Shown piece by piece: positions 5,396 to 12,382 of a stretch of 12,409 nucleotides of DNA; position 1 is the first letter of the stretch, and every line of letters starts with the position of its first letter. The DNA lies in contig DASQSI010000247.1 of assembly GCA_035642415.1 (NCBI GenBank), positions 1 through 12,409 on the forward strand. The letters are read 5' to 3'. This DNA is from Rubrobacter_F sp035642415 (lineage in GTDB: Bacteria; Actinomycetota; Rubrobacteria; Rubrobacterales; Rubrobacteraceae). The notes beneath the pieces were generated by a model, which was given only the letters and a program-made list of their open reading frames with translations, ran no database searches and was not told where the DNA came from. A program made the translations under genes and the position numbers.

Positions 5396-6142
5396 CTAGT
5401 GGCCCTCCATCCATCGTAGTTCCAGCCGGTAGGAGTAGCGGTTCGGGTTGTAGAAAGAGGTGGCAAGCTCCACCGGACGTCCCTCGGCATCGAAGTAGAT
5501 CCGCTCCACGTATAGCGCTGGTTTACCCGCTTCGCAATCTATATAGTCGGCCGACTCCGGGGGCAGCGACTTCGCGGTTATGCTCTGGCTGACCCACGCT
5601 ACCGGGTAAGGAATCAAACTCTCCACTACGTTGAGCACGGTACTGTCATGCTCTGTCGGACGTTTTTGATCGTGCATTTGCTTACCAACTTCGGGGTGGA
5701 GGTAGACTTGGGTCACTACGAAGGGCGCTTCCTCATACAAACGCCTGACGAGCAGAGTAGCGACCTCCTCGCCCGGCACCTCGAGCCGTGTGGAGGCTTC
5801 AGGTTCTGTCACAATGCTCACCGGCTCGAGTACCTCCATCCTGGTCCCAGGCCAGGACATCAGCTCCTCGATACTCCCTATAGAACGCAAGTACTTACCC
5901 CGCTTGGAGAGGCTGGTGACGAAAGTTCCTCTCCCAGGCGTCCGGCGGACGAGCCCCTCGGCTACAAGGTCATGGAAAGCCTGACGAACCGTGTGCCGGC
6001 TAATCTGATACGTGCGGCCTAACTCTGCTTCCGTCGGTAGAGGCTTGGAATCCTCGAACTCGCCCCGCTCGATCGCCGCACGCAGCTTAAGCGAAAGCTC
6101 TTTGTAGGCGGGTAGAGGTGTTTTGCGCTGCTGCCGTGCCAT
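5396..6142 (-). CDS. GntR-family (HutC/UTRA type) transcriptional regulator
   Basis: A 248-residue regulator. The N-terminal winged helix-turn-helix (about 11-77) contains LPTEAELGRTYQISRHTVRQAF and the wing LVRRTPGRGTFV. The C-terminal half (about 95-243) has the UTRA ligand-binding pattern, including LVRRLYEEAPFVVTQVYLHP and the terminal PALYVERIYFDAEGRPVELATSFYNP. UTRA domains bind small metabolites such as acids, amines or sugars, and most members are repressors released by the pathway substrate. Its position fits local control: it converges on the end of operon A and diverges from the aldehyde dehydrogenase gene. Only a weak ribosome binding site precedes ATG 6142. On its own strand TATATC lies about 20 nt upstream, with TTCAAC as a possible -35, so the leader would be very short. 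Confidence 0.9.
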   Translation of the reverse strand: MARQQRKTPLPAYKELSLKLRAAIERGEFEDSKPLPTEAELGRTYQISRHTVRQAFHDLVAEGLVRRTPGRGTFVTSLSKRGKYLRSIGSIEELMSWPGTRMEVLEPVSIVTEPEASTRLEVPGEEVATLLVRRLYEEAPFVVTQVYLHPEVGKQMHDQKRPTEHDSTVLNVVESLIPYPVAWVSQSITAKSLPPESADYIDCEAGKPALYVERIYFDAEGRPVELATSFYNPNRYSYRLELRWMEGH

Positions 6143-6399
6143 ATGGGCTCATGATATAGCACAGTCTTGGTTCGTTGAAAAACATGAGATACCGGGGTGA
6201 GAGATCAGAGGAGAGGCGCCGGGAGGCCGTACTCCCTCTACTCCACCATTCTCTGGGATCCGCTAAATCGGGTGGGGCTTCTTACTGAACCATCGGAGGA
6301 TAAAGTAGTCGACAGCGGTAGTCGGCAAACGCAGCCGCGAGAGAACTCACTGTCGGTCTGTGCCTGGCTATTCCAAGTGTCCCGCCCCAGCTTTCGTAA

Positions 6400-6430
6400 G
6401 AGGAGAGACTACCCGCAGCGAGGAGAGACT
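6400..6430 (+). repeat. Two 11-bp direct repeats GAGGAGAGACT, 20-bp period
   Basis: GAGGAGAGACT occurs exactly at 6400-6410 and again at 6420-6430. The 20-bp period is about two helical turns, so both copies face the same side of the DNA. They lie 17-47 bp upstream of the -35 element (6447), roughly -50 to -82 from the predicted start, a common place for activator or cooperative repressor sites. Confidence 0.5.
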
Positions 6431-6446
6431 TGCGTGCGCCAGCAGG

Positions 6447-6475
6447 TTGACATGGAGGATTTGTACGTACATAAT
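6447..6475 (+). promoter_or_regulatory. Strong promoter of the aldehyde dehydrogenase gene with a spacer palindrome
   Basis: TTGACA (6447-6452), a 17-bp spacer and CATAAT (6470-6475) make the best promoter in the window, with 11 of 12 consensus positions. The spacer and -10 overlap TGTACGTACA (6462-6471), a perfect 10-bp palindrome where a bound repressor would block RNA polymerase. Transcription should start near 6482, giving a leader of about 37 nt. Confidence 0.7.
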
Positions 6476-6518
6476 CTAGAGTAAGGAAGTAAGCTTTGGG
6501 GAAGGCGGTTTCTAGTCG

Positions 6519-8030
6519 ATGAGTGTGATCCAACGTCCGGCCGTGGACGAGGTTCGTGAGTACAAGATGCTGATGGGCGGCAGGTGGGCCCAAGCCGCGT
6601 CAGGAAAGACCTTCGAGAGCATCAACCCTTACACCGGACAGGTGTGGGCCATCGTCGCAGAGGCGGACCAAGAGGACGTGGATGCAGCGGTGCGTGCTGC
6701 TCGGAAAGCCTTTGATGAGGGAGCCTGGGGTAGGATGACCGGCACGGAAAGAGCACGCCTCATGCGCCGTCTTGCCGAGCTGATAGCCGAGAACGCGGAC
6801 GATCTCGCTATTATCGAGAGCACGGATAACGGCAAGCTCTTTAAGGAGATGCGTGGACAACTCGGCACGTTGCCAGAGTGGTACTACTACTTTGCCGGGG
6901 CTGCGGATAAGATCCAAGGCGAAACCATCCCATCAGACAAACCCAACTTCTTCGTCTACACACGAAAAGAGCCGGTTGGGGTGGTTGGCGCGATCGTACC
7001 CTGGAACTCGCCGCTCCTGCTGCTGACCTTCAAGCTCGCCCCGGCCTTGGCCGCTGGATGTACATTCGTGGTCAAGTCTGCCGAGCAGACCCCAGCTTCG
7101 GTCCTGGAGTTCGGCAAGCTCTTCGAGGAGGCTGGATTTCCGCCGGGTGTCTTCAACGTGGTGAGCGGCTTTGGCGTCCCAACAGGCAAGGCGCTCGTAA
7201 GCCATCCCGGCGTGGACAAGGTAGCCTTCACCGGTTCCACTCAGACGGGCATTAGCGTGATGAAGGACGCAGCTGACCACCTCGCCAAAGTCACGCTCGA
7301 ACTTGGTGGCAAGTCTCCGAACATCGTCTTCGACGATGTAGACCTCGAGGCGGCGAACAACGGCGTCATATCGGGCATCTTCGCTGCGACGGGCCAGACG
7401 TGCATCGCCGGCTCGCGGCTCTTCGTCCAAGACAGGGCGCATGATGAGCTGGTCGAGAGGCTCTCCGAGCGTGCCACGACGATAAAGCTCGGCGACCCGC
7501 TCGATACGGAGACTGAGATGGGGCCCGTCGCGTTCAAGGAGCAGCTTGAGAAGATCGAAGGCTACGTCCAAGCCGGGAAAGAAGAAGGCGCGACACTTGT
7601 ATGCGGCGGCAAGCGGCCTGACTCTGACGGATTGAAGCACGGCTACTTCATAGAGCCGACTATCTTCGCGCAAGTGGAAAACGGGATGAAGATAGCGCGC
7701 GAGGAAATCTTCGGCCCCGTCCTTTCTGTCATCCCGTTCAAGGACGAGGAGGAGCTGATTCGCCAGACCAACGATACGGATTACGGCCTTGCCGCCGGCA
7801 TCTGGACGAAGGACATCCAACGGGCGCACCGGGTGGCCCACGCCATTCGCGCGGGGACGGTCTGGATCAATGCCTACCGCACGCTCTCGTTCAATACTCC
7901 GTTCGGCGGCTATAAGATGAGCGGCCTCGGTCGCGAGAACGGACTCGAGGCCGTCAACGAGTACACAGAGACAAAGTCTGTTTGGGTCGAGCTCTCCGGC
8001 CAGAGTCGAGACCCCTTCACGATGGGGTAG
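6519..8030 (+). CDS. NAD(P)-dependent aldehyde dehydrogenase
   Basis: A 503-residue member of the classical ALDH superfamily, of normal length. Catalytic features are all present: Asn163 (VPWNSP), Lys186 (VVKSAEQTP), the cofactor loop FTGSTQTG (237-244), the general base Glu261 in LELGGKSPN and the nucleophile Cys295 in TGQTCIAGSR. The C-terminal EEIFGPVLSV, NDTDYGLAAGIWT and FGGYKMSGLGRENG blocks complete the fold. It oxidises an aldehyde to the acid in the cytosol. The family is closest in pattern to betaine-/hydroxymuconic-type ALDHs, but substrate assignment by eye is not safe. Semialdehydes made by the two HIBADH-family enzymes are attractive substrates (inference). ATG 6519 follows GGGGAAGGCGG by about 10 nt. 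It is probably cotranscribed with the lactonase-like gene. Confidence 0.92.
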   Translation: MSVIQRPAVDEVREYKMLMGGRWAQAASGKTFESINPYTGQVWAIVAEADQEDVDAAVRAARKAFDEGAWGRMTGTERARLMRRLAELIAENADDLAIIESTDNGKLFKEMRGQLGTLPEWYYYFAGAADKIQGETIPSDKPNFFVYTRKEPVGVVGAIVPWNSPLLLLTFKLAPALAAGCTFVVKSAEQTPASVLEFGKLFEEAGFPPGVFNVVSGFGVPTGKALVSHPGVDKVAFTGSTQTGISVMKDAADHLAKVTLELGGKSPNIVFDDVDLEAANNGVISGIFAATGQTCIAGSRLFVQDRAHDELVERLSERATTIKLGDPLDTETEMGPVAFKEQLEKIEGYVQAGKEEGATLVCGGKRPDSDGLKHGYFIEPTIFAQVENGMKIAREEIFGPVLSVIPFKDEEELIRQTNDTDYGLAAGIWTKDIQRAHRVAHAIRAGTVWINAYRTLSFNTPFGGYKMSGLGRENGLEAVNEYTETKSVWVELSGQSRDPFTMG

Positions 8031-8032
8031 TA

Positions 8033-8078
8033 AAGGCTTGCGCCTTGCTAGTAACACCAGGAAGTCGCGTAGCGACTT
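8033..8078. promoter_or_regulatory. Two small hairpins between the ALDH and lactonase-like genes
   Basis: AAGGC/GCCTT (8033-8037/8042-8046) and the stronger AAGTCGC/GCGACTT (8062-8068/8072-8078, 3-nt loop) lie in the 97-bp gap. Neither is followed by a T-run. They could trim or stabilise a shared mRNA, or weakly attenuate it, and are not convincing terminators. Confidence 0.35.
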
Positions 8079-8127
8079 ACAGACTAGGCGACATTTTCGA
8101 GCGTTGATGGGTGAACGGAGAGAATAG

Positions 8128-8916
8128 GTGCCTAACGAGACCGCGAGCTTCGAAGTCTACGCTTTAAAATATGCTACGCGTGATGCCCAAAGCAGCGAGC
8201 ACTTCTACGGGCACGATATACACGACTATCCCATGCCGATGGACTACTTCGTGTGGGCTGCTGTCTCCTCGCAACACACTCTCATCATAGACTCAGGTTT
8301 TACTGCCGAAGTGGGAGCGCGGCGCCAACGGAAGTACCTTCGGTGCCCTACGGAGGGGCTCAAAACTCTCGGGATCGACTGCGCCAGGGTCCCATGTGTG
8401 ATTGTGACGCACTTGCACTACGACCACGTTGGGAACCTCGATAAGTTCCCCGAGGCCACGTTCGTGGTTCAAGCCGAGGAGATGGCTTTCTGGACCGGCC
8501 GCTATGCGGGCAGAACGCAATTCCGCAACATCGTGGAGGTGCCGGACATCGTACATCTCGTACGCGAAAACTTTAAAGGACGTGTGTACTTTGTAGACGG
8601 GAGTCAGGAGATCGTTCCGGGAATTACCGTACACCGTGTGGGCGGTCACGCGGCGGGGCTCCAAGTGGTGCGAGTACACACAGCTAAAGGCAATGTCGTC
8701 CTAGCTTCCGACGCCACCCATTTTTACGCCAACATTGAAGAAGATCGACCCTTCAGTGTCGTTACCGACCTAAGGCAGATGTACGAAGCTTTTGACATTG
8801 TTCGCACTCTGGCTGATTCTCCGGAACACGTCGTTCCAGGTCATGACCCTAAAGTCATGGAAAGACATCCTCCAGCAAGAGCAGGGCTAGAAGGGATAGC
8901 TGCGCGTATCGCATGA
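8128..8916 (+). CDS. Metallo-beta-lactamase-fold hydrolase, N-acyl-homoserine-lactonase-like
   Basis: A 262-residue MBL-fold protein with the full dinuclear metal set: THLHYDHVGN (His95, His97, Asp99, His100), GGHAAGLQVV (His174), ASDATHFYANIE (Asp195) and VPGHDP (His239). The SDATHFYAN and PGHDP blocks and the overall length match the AiiA/AttM-like AHL lactonase family, which opens lactone rings. In Agrobacterium, AttM sits in a gamma-butyrolactone catabolic operon beside a semialdehyde dehydrogenase, a parallel to the ALDH partner here (established knowledge plus inference). The start is GTG 8128: an in-frame TAG lies immediately before it, GGAGAG stands about 7 nt upstream, and the next in-frame Met is residue 36. 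No signal peptide is visible, so it is cytosolic. Confidence 0.88.
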   Translation: MPNETASFEVYALKYATRDAQSSEHFYGHDIHDYPMPMDYFVWAAVSSQHTLIIDSGFTAEVGARRQRKYLRCPTEGLKTLGIDCARVPCVIVTHLHYDHVGNLDKFPEATFVVQAEEMAFWTGRYAGRTQFRNIVEVPDIVHLVRENFKGRVYFVDGSQEIVPGITVHRVGGHAAGLQVVRVHTAKGNVVLASDATHFYANIEEDRPFSVVTDLRQMYEAFDIVRTLADSPEHVVPGHDPKVMERHPPARAGLEGIAARIA

Positions 8917-9432
8917 TGTTTATTGCCTCACATCGACCGACCGTGCGAATTCTCATTATGTTCTCCGGGCTACCGATTTTGCCGAAAGGTACCCGCTCAA
9001 ACAATTTCTGTGGAGTCCCAGCAGCCATTCTTGCTCTTCTCCTGAAGCTGCGGCGAACAAGACTTTATCGTTGCTTCATAGACGTGGACAGGATCGGTCT
9101 TGTGCCGTCTGTGCAGCTGGCGTGTACAGCCGAAAAAACCAAGCTGCATTGGGGCGATCGTCACTAATGTACAGCTTGAGTATATAGATACAAGCTTTCG
9201 CTATGGACAGACGCTGAAAGGAGAGATTACTAGGATCAGATGAGAATAGAGAAGCTTTGTAGGACCGCTACTGTCCTCTTTACCTCCTGAATACGTGAAG
9301 CTCTTTAAGTGGCTGGGGGCATGCCGGCGGGGCGCGGATAGAAAGATGACTGAGAGGTGCCTGGAAAGCTAACGGAGTAGCAAGAAAGCAAGAACTGACA
9401 ATCAACAAGAGTTTTGACGGAGGGAGAACTGT
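8917..9432. other. 516-bp gap before the transporter gene
   Basis: No recognisable protein is encoded. An open frame at 8913-9167 has no ribosome binding site or family signature and is not accepted. The right half has short inverted and direct repeats: CAAGCTG (9140-9146), CAGCTTG (9172-9178) and CAAGCT (9191-9196) alternate in orientation, and TGTACAGC occurs at 9123-9130 and 9168-9175. TATATAGATA (9181-9190) is the best -10-like region, without a clear -35 partner. Confidence 0.45.
9140..9196. promoter_or_regulatory. Alternating CAAGCT/AGCTTG operator-like array
   Basis: CAAGCTG at 9140-9146 is the exact reverse complement of CAGCTTG at 9172-9178, and AGCTTG (9173-9178) pairs again with CAAGCT (9191-9196) across an A/T-rich centre containing GTAT/ATAC. 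The middle arm can therefore pair with either neighbour. The arrangement suits either a multi-site operator for the transporter gene or two alternative RNA stems. Confidence 0.35.
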
Positions 9433-10842
9433 ATGGCAATCGAAGCCGATAGTCGAGAAGTGGGGAGCACGGATCCGAGGTTCAAGAGCGCTGTGCGTGG
9501 GGCGGTCTTAGGGTTCTTTGTCGATATGTTCGACCTCTATCTGCCGATAGTGGTGCTTGCTCCGGCTTTAATCTACTTCGTCTCCCCAGAAATAGACGAA
9601 ACGACAAAGACGATAATTGGGGCCTTTATCTTCGCGACGGCCCTCATCGGGCGACCCGTGGGGGCACTGATCTTCGGCGGGCTTGCTGACTCGATCGGGC
9701 GCCGAAGGACGACCATCATCTCCATTAGCGGTTTCGGGGCGGTAACGCTGCTTCTCGCCCTCATGCCTGGTTACCAGTACATAGGCATAGCCGCGCCGAT
9801 AATCTTTATTATCCTGCGCTTCGTCGATGGTGTCTTTATCGGCGGCGAGTATAGTGCGGCGAACCCACTGGCGATGGAGTACTCTCCGCGCGAGAAACGC
9901 GGCTACTATGGGGGCATGATTATTGCCGCCTTTCCCTTCGCCTATGCGTGTATCTCGGTCATCACGATGATCCTGCTCTTCATAATGCCCTCAGAGGGTA
10001 TCAACTCGCCGTACGTGCAGTGGGGCTGGCGGATCCCATTTGTCATCGGGGCCGCCCTGTCTTTCGCCTTCGTGCTCTACTACGTGCGCTACGTCTCAGA
10101 GTCCGAGCTCTGGGAAGGGGTCAAGAGGGATGCCGAGGCAAGGGGAGACACCAGTTCGCCGCTGAGGAGGCTCTTCCAAGGAGAGAACCTCAAGGACTTC
10201 CTGCAGGTCTTCGTGCTGATGTCAGGTTTATGGTTCATCATCAATCCCGTGTTCGCGATCCTGCCGGGCCTTCTGTCCTCCGAGGTTGGTCTCTCCAGCA
10301 CCAACGCGACGATCGCGCTCGTAATTATGAGCCTAGTGATGACCGGGGCATATTGGGCTGCGGGTGCTATCAGCCAGCGCACCGGGCGCAGGACGTTTTT
10401 CATGTTTATGGCTGTCTTCGCCGCCGTGGGAGCGACCTCCATATACTATGTGCTCCTCAGCACTACTCCTCAGAACCTCTTTGTTGTCACCCTTATGATT
10501 ATCGGGATAGCGATCCTGTCCGCTCCTGTATGGGGAGTAGGACCCACCTACGTCAATGAGAGATTTCACACTGGGGTGCGGGCTTCAGCATACGGACTCG
10601 GCTACAGCCTCGCGGTCATAATTCCTTCGTTTTACGCCCTTTACCAGGCGGGATTGGCGCAGTTCATGCCCTCTCAGTACACGGTGCTCGTCCTTCTAGT
10701 GATTGGTAGTATCCTGATTTTCGTTGGAGCGGCTTGGGGACCTGAAACCAAAGACGTAGACTTCTCGCAGGATTTAAAGGCTTTCCCTGAGCAGGAGAAG
10801 TCCCCGGTTGGGGGCGACGTGGATACGCAAGGAGTTACGTAG
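9433..10842 (+). CDS. MFS transporter, metabolite:H+ symporter type
   Basis: A 469-residue polytopic membrane protein with about 12 hydrophobic segments. The major-facilitator motif GGLADSIGRRRTT (82-94) lies in the loop after TM2. RFVDGVFIGGEYSAANP (129-145) in TM4-5 and WGWRIPFVIGA before TM6 are typical of the sugar-porter/metabolite:H+ symporter branch, which imports organic acids such as benzoate, shikimate, citrate or alpha-ketoglutarate. Asp31 and Asp34 in TM1 (FFVDMFDLY) resemble the acidic pair of aromatic-acid symporters. A charged cytoplasmic loop separates the halves (about 225-255). It probably imports the substrate of this locus. ATG 9433 follows GGAGGGAG by about 7 nt. The next gene begins 45 nt downstream, so the two are probably one transcript. 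Confidence 0.9.
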   Translation: MAIEADSREVGSTDPRFKSAVRGAVLGFFVDMFDLYLPIVVLAPALIYFVSPEIDETTKTIIGAFIFATALIGRPVGALIFGGLADSIGRRRTTIISISGFGAVTLLLALMPGYQYIGIAAPIIFIILRFVDGVFIGGEYSAANPLAMEYSPREKRGYYGGMIIAAFPFAYACISVITMILLFIMPSEGINSPYVQWGWRIPFVIGAALSFAFVLYYVRYVSESELWEGVKRDAEARGDTSSPLRRLFQGENLKDFLQVFVLMSGLWFIINPVFAILPGLLSSEVGLSSTNATIALVIMSLVMTGAYWAAGAISQRTGRRTFFMFMAVFAAVGATSIYYVLLSTTPQNLFVVTLMIIGIAILSAPVWGVGPTYVNERFHTGVRASAYGLGYSLAVIIPSFYALYQAGLAQFMPSQYTVLVLLVIGSILIFVGAAWGPETKDVDFSQDLKAFPEQEKSPVGGDVDTQGVT

Positions 10843-10887
10843 CCCAGTAGTTAATACATGAGAGTGTCGGATCAAGGGAGATAACGG

Positions 10888-12231
10888 ATGGTAGATACCC
10901 TAAAGGTAGGTTCTCTAAGTAAGAAGTGGGCTGACAGCCTTAAGCAGAGGGTAAACAACGACCCAGAGTTCGCTGTGGTGGGTAAGTTGATGCACGTCAG
11001 ATTTATGTGGGAACTAGGCGAAACCCGAATGCTATTCGTAGTTGAGCGAGGGAAAATTGAGGACATTAAGCTTGACGAAGAGATAACATTCAATGACAGT
11101 TGGCAGTTCTCATTACGAGGCTCTCGCGAGTCTTGGGAGAGATTCCTCGCTCCTTGTCCACCACCCATGCACAACGATATCTGGGCCATGGTCGTGCAGG
11201 TTGACGACGTAGAGCTCGACGGAGACCGTCTCGTTGCCATGCAGAACATTCGCGCACTGAGCCGTCTGATGGCGCTGGCCCGCACACAAGAGAACAGCTC
11301 AGACGCTGCTCGTGAAGGGGAGCGTGTCTCGGCAAGGACAATGACTTCTGAAGAGACCAATAGACCTCAGAAGAACGAAGCGGACATCGAAGAGATCGTA
11401 GGAAGATACATGCATCTGGATCTGTTCGGCCAGGACAACCGCATCTACTTTGAAGAAGCAGGAGAGGGTATTCCCCTCGTCTGCCTGCACACAGCAGGCT
11501 CCGACTCCAGACAGTATTCTCATATCCTGACCGACCCCGAGATAACCGGCCAGTTCCGCGTTATCGCGTTCGACATGCCGTACCACGGGCGCTCCAACCC
11601 TCCGGACGGCTGGTGGAAGACGCAGTATCGTCTGACGACCTCGAGATACGCAACTACCATTATCGAGTTCTGTCGCGCACTGGGCCTGGATCAGCCGATT
11701 CTGATGGGTAGCTCTATGGGTGGGGCAATCGTGCTTGAGATAGCCTATCGCTACGCGGATGAGATCCGGGCTGTAATTGGGTTGGAAGCAACTGCGTCGG
11801 CGAAGAATCGCTTTATAGAATACACTCACCATCCCGCAGTTCATGGGGGTGAGATGACCGCGACCTGGACTTACGGGTTGATGGCACCACAGAGTCCCGA
11901 AAGGTTCAGGAGGGAGACCTGGTGGGGCTACTCGCAGGGAGCTCCGGGCGTTTATCAAGGAGACACCTATTTTTACAGCGTCGATTGGGATGCCTCCGAA
12001 CGTGTCTCGGATATCGACACGAGCAGATGTCCCGTTTTCCTGCTGACTGGCGAGTACGATTTCTCGTGCACACCGCAGGATACGGAGAGAACCGCGAGAA
12101 GCATCCCTGACGCGGAGTTCGAGTTGATGACGGGAATAGGCCACTTTCCGATGTCTGAGAATCCGGACAGATTCCGAGAGTACCTTTTGCCGACGCTGGA
12201 GAAGATTAAAAGGCGTACTCTCGCTGGTTGA
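10888..12231 (+). CDS. SCP2-like domain fused to an alpha/beta hydrolase
   Basis: A 447-residue protein in two parts. Residues 1-132 resemble an SCP2 sterol-carrier-like domain (WADSLKQRVNNDPEF at 14-28, then FVVERGKIEDIKL and FSLRGSRESWERFL). Residues 133-170 are a charged, low-complexity linker. Residues 171-447 form an alpha/beta hydrolase: oxyanion strand LVCLHTAG (197-204), FDMPYHGRS, nucleophile elbow GSSMGG with Ser276, acid Asp391 in TGEYD, and His419 in GIGHFP. The hydrolase part resembles enol-lactone hydrolases and C-C hydrolases, which would match the PcaC-like gene upstream. SCP2 domains bind lipophilic ligands, so the fused domain may hold a hydrophobic substrate or product. An internal ATG at 11341 could mark the ancestral hydrolase start. 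ATG 10888 follows AAGGGAG by about 7 nt. Confidence 0.85.
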   Translation: MVDTLKVGSLSKKWADSLKQRVNNDPEFAVVGKLMHVRFMWELGETRMLFVVERGKIEDIKLDEEITFNDSWQFSLRGSRESWERFLAPCPPPMHNDIWAMVVQVDDVELDGDRLVAMQNIRALSRLMALARTQENSSDAAREGERVSARTMTSEETNRPQKNEADIEEIVGRYMHLDLFGQDNRIYFEEAGEGIPLVCLHTAGSDSRQYSHILTDPEITGQFRVIAFDMPYHGRSNPPDGWWKTQYRLTTSRYATTIIEFCRALGLDQPILMGSSMGGAIVLEIAYRYADEIRAVIGLEATASAKNRFIEYTHHPAVHGGEMTATWTYGLMAPQSPERFRRETWWGYSQGAPGVYQGDTYFYSVDWDASERVSDIDTSRCPVFLLTGEYDFSCTPQDTERTARSIPDAEFELMTGIGHFPMSENPDRFREYLLPTLEKIKRRTLAG

Positions 12232-12240
12232 GGAAGGTAG

Positions 12241-12256
12241 CTCTGTTAGTACAGAG
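12241..12256 (+). terminator. Hairpin after the hydrolase gene
   Basis: CTCTGT (12241-12246) and ACAGAG (12251-12256) form a perfect 6-bp stem with loop TAGT, starting 9 nt after the stop codon. The position suits a terminator, but no T-run follows (GCTGCATT), so it may instead protect the mRNA 3' end. Confidence 0.35.
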
Positions 12257-12268
12257 GCTGCATTACTG

Positions 12269-12382
12269 ATGGGCCGTCTCGCGACGATTGGGGACAGAGG
12301 ACCGCAAGCCCGCCGATCTGCCAAGGAGTTCGCCGCACGTAATGGAAACCTCCTGTATGAGGGCTCGTGCAACGCACGTTAA
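12269..12382 (+). CDS. Possible 37-residue small protein, unrecognised
   Basis: An open frame from ATG 12269 to TAA 12382 encodes 37 residues beginning MGRLATIGDRGPQARR. It is rich in Arg and Ala, with one Cys near the end and no membrane segment. ACAGAGG about 11 nt upstream is a poor and distant ribosome binding site. It may be a chance frame or a remnant of a longer gene, and no family is recognised. The right edge also holds a 5-bp dyad CGTGC/GCACG around 12366-12378, overlapping the frame's end. Confidence 0.15.
   Translation: MGRLATIGDRGPQARRSAKEFAARNGNLLYEGSCNAR

Larger units (their letters stand above)
6143..6518. other. Divergent control region between the GntR and aldehyde dehydrogenase genes
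   Basis: No gene is supported in these 376 bp. The left end carries the weak promoter of the regulator. The right half carries the tandem direct repeats (6400-6430) and the strong aldehyde dehydrogenase promoter (6447-6475). The stretch 6190-6390 shows no clear structure beyond a loose CTCCACC/GGTGGGG pair (about 6239-6280). Confidence 0.5.

Noticed and set aside
6197..6484. 95-codon open frame in the divergent control region
   Set aside because: It spans the tandem repeats and the strong ALDH promoter, has no recognisable domain and no good ribosome binding site.
6933..8057. 374-codon minus-strand frame opposite the aldehyde dehydrogenase
   Set aside because: It is antisense to a clearly recognised, full-length ALDH; the composition is what the complementary strand of a high-GC gene gives.
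8107..8127. Six-codon frame ending directly before the GTG of the lactonase-like gene, considered as a leader peptide
   Set aside because: No ribosome binding site precedes it and such short frames are common by chance; adjacency alone is not enough.
8913..9167. 84-codon frame overlapping the end of the lactonase-like gene
   Set aside because: No ribosome binding site, mixed hydrophobic/basic composition without a recognisable transposase or membrane-protein pattern; probably chance.
11299..12372. 357-codon minus-strand frame opposite the alpha/beta hydrolase
   Set aside because: The plus strand encodes a protein with an intact catalytic triad; the antisense product shows no family motif.
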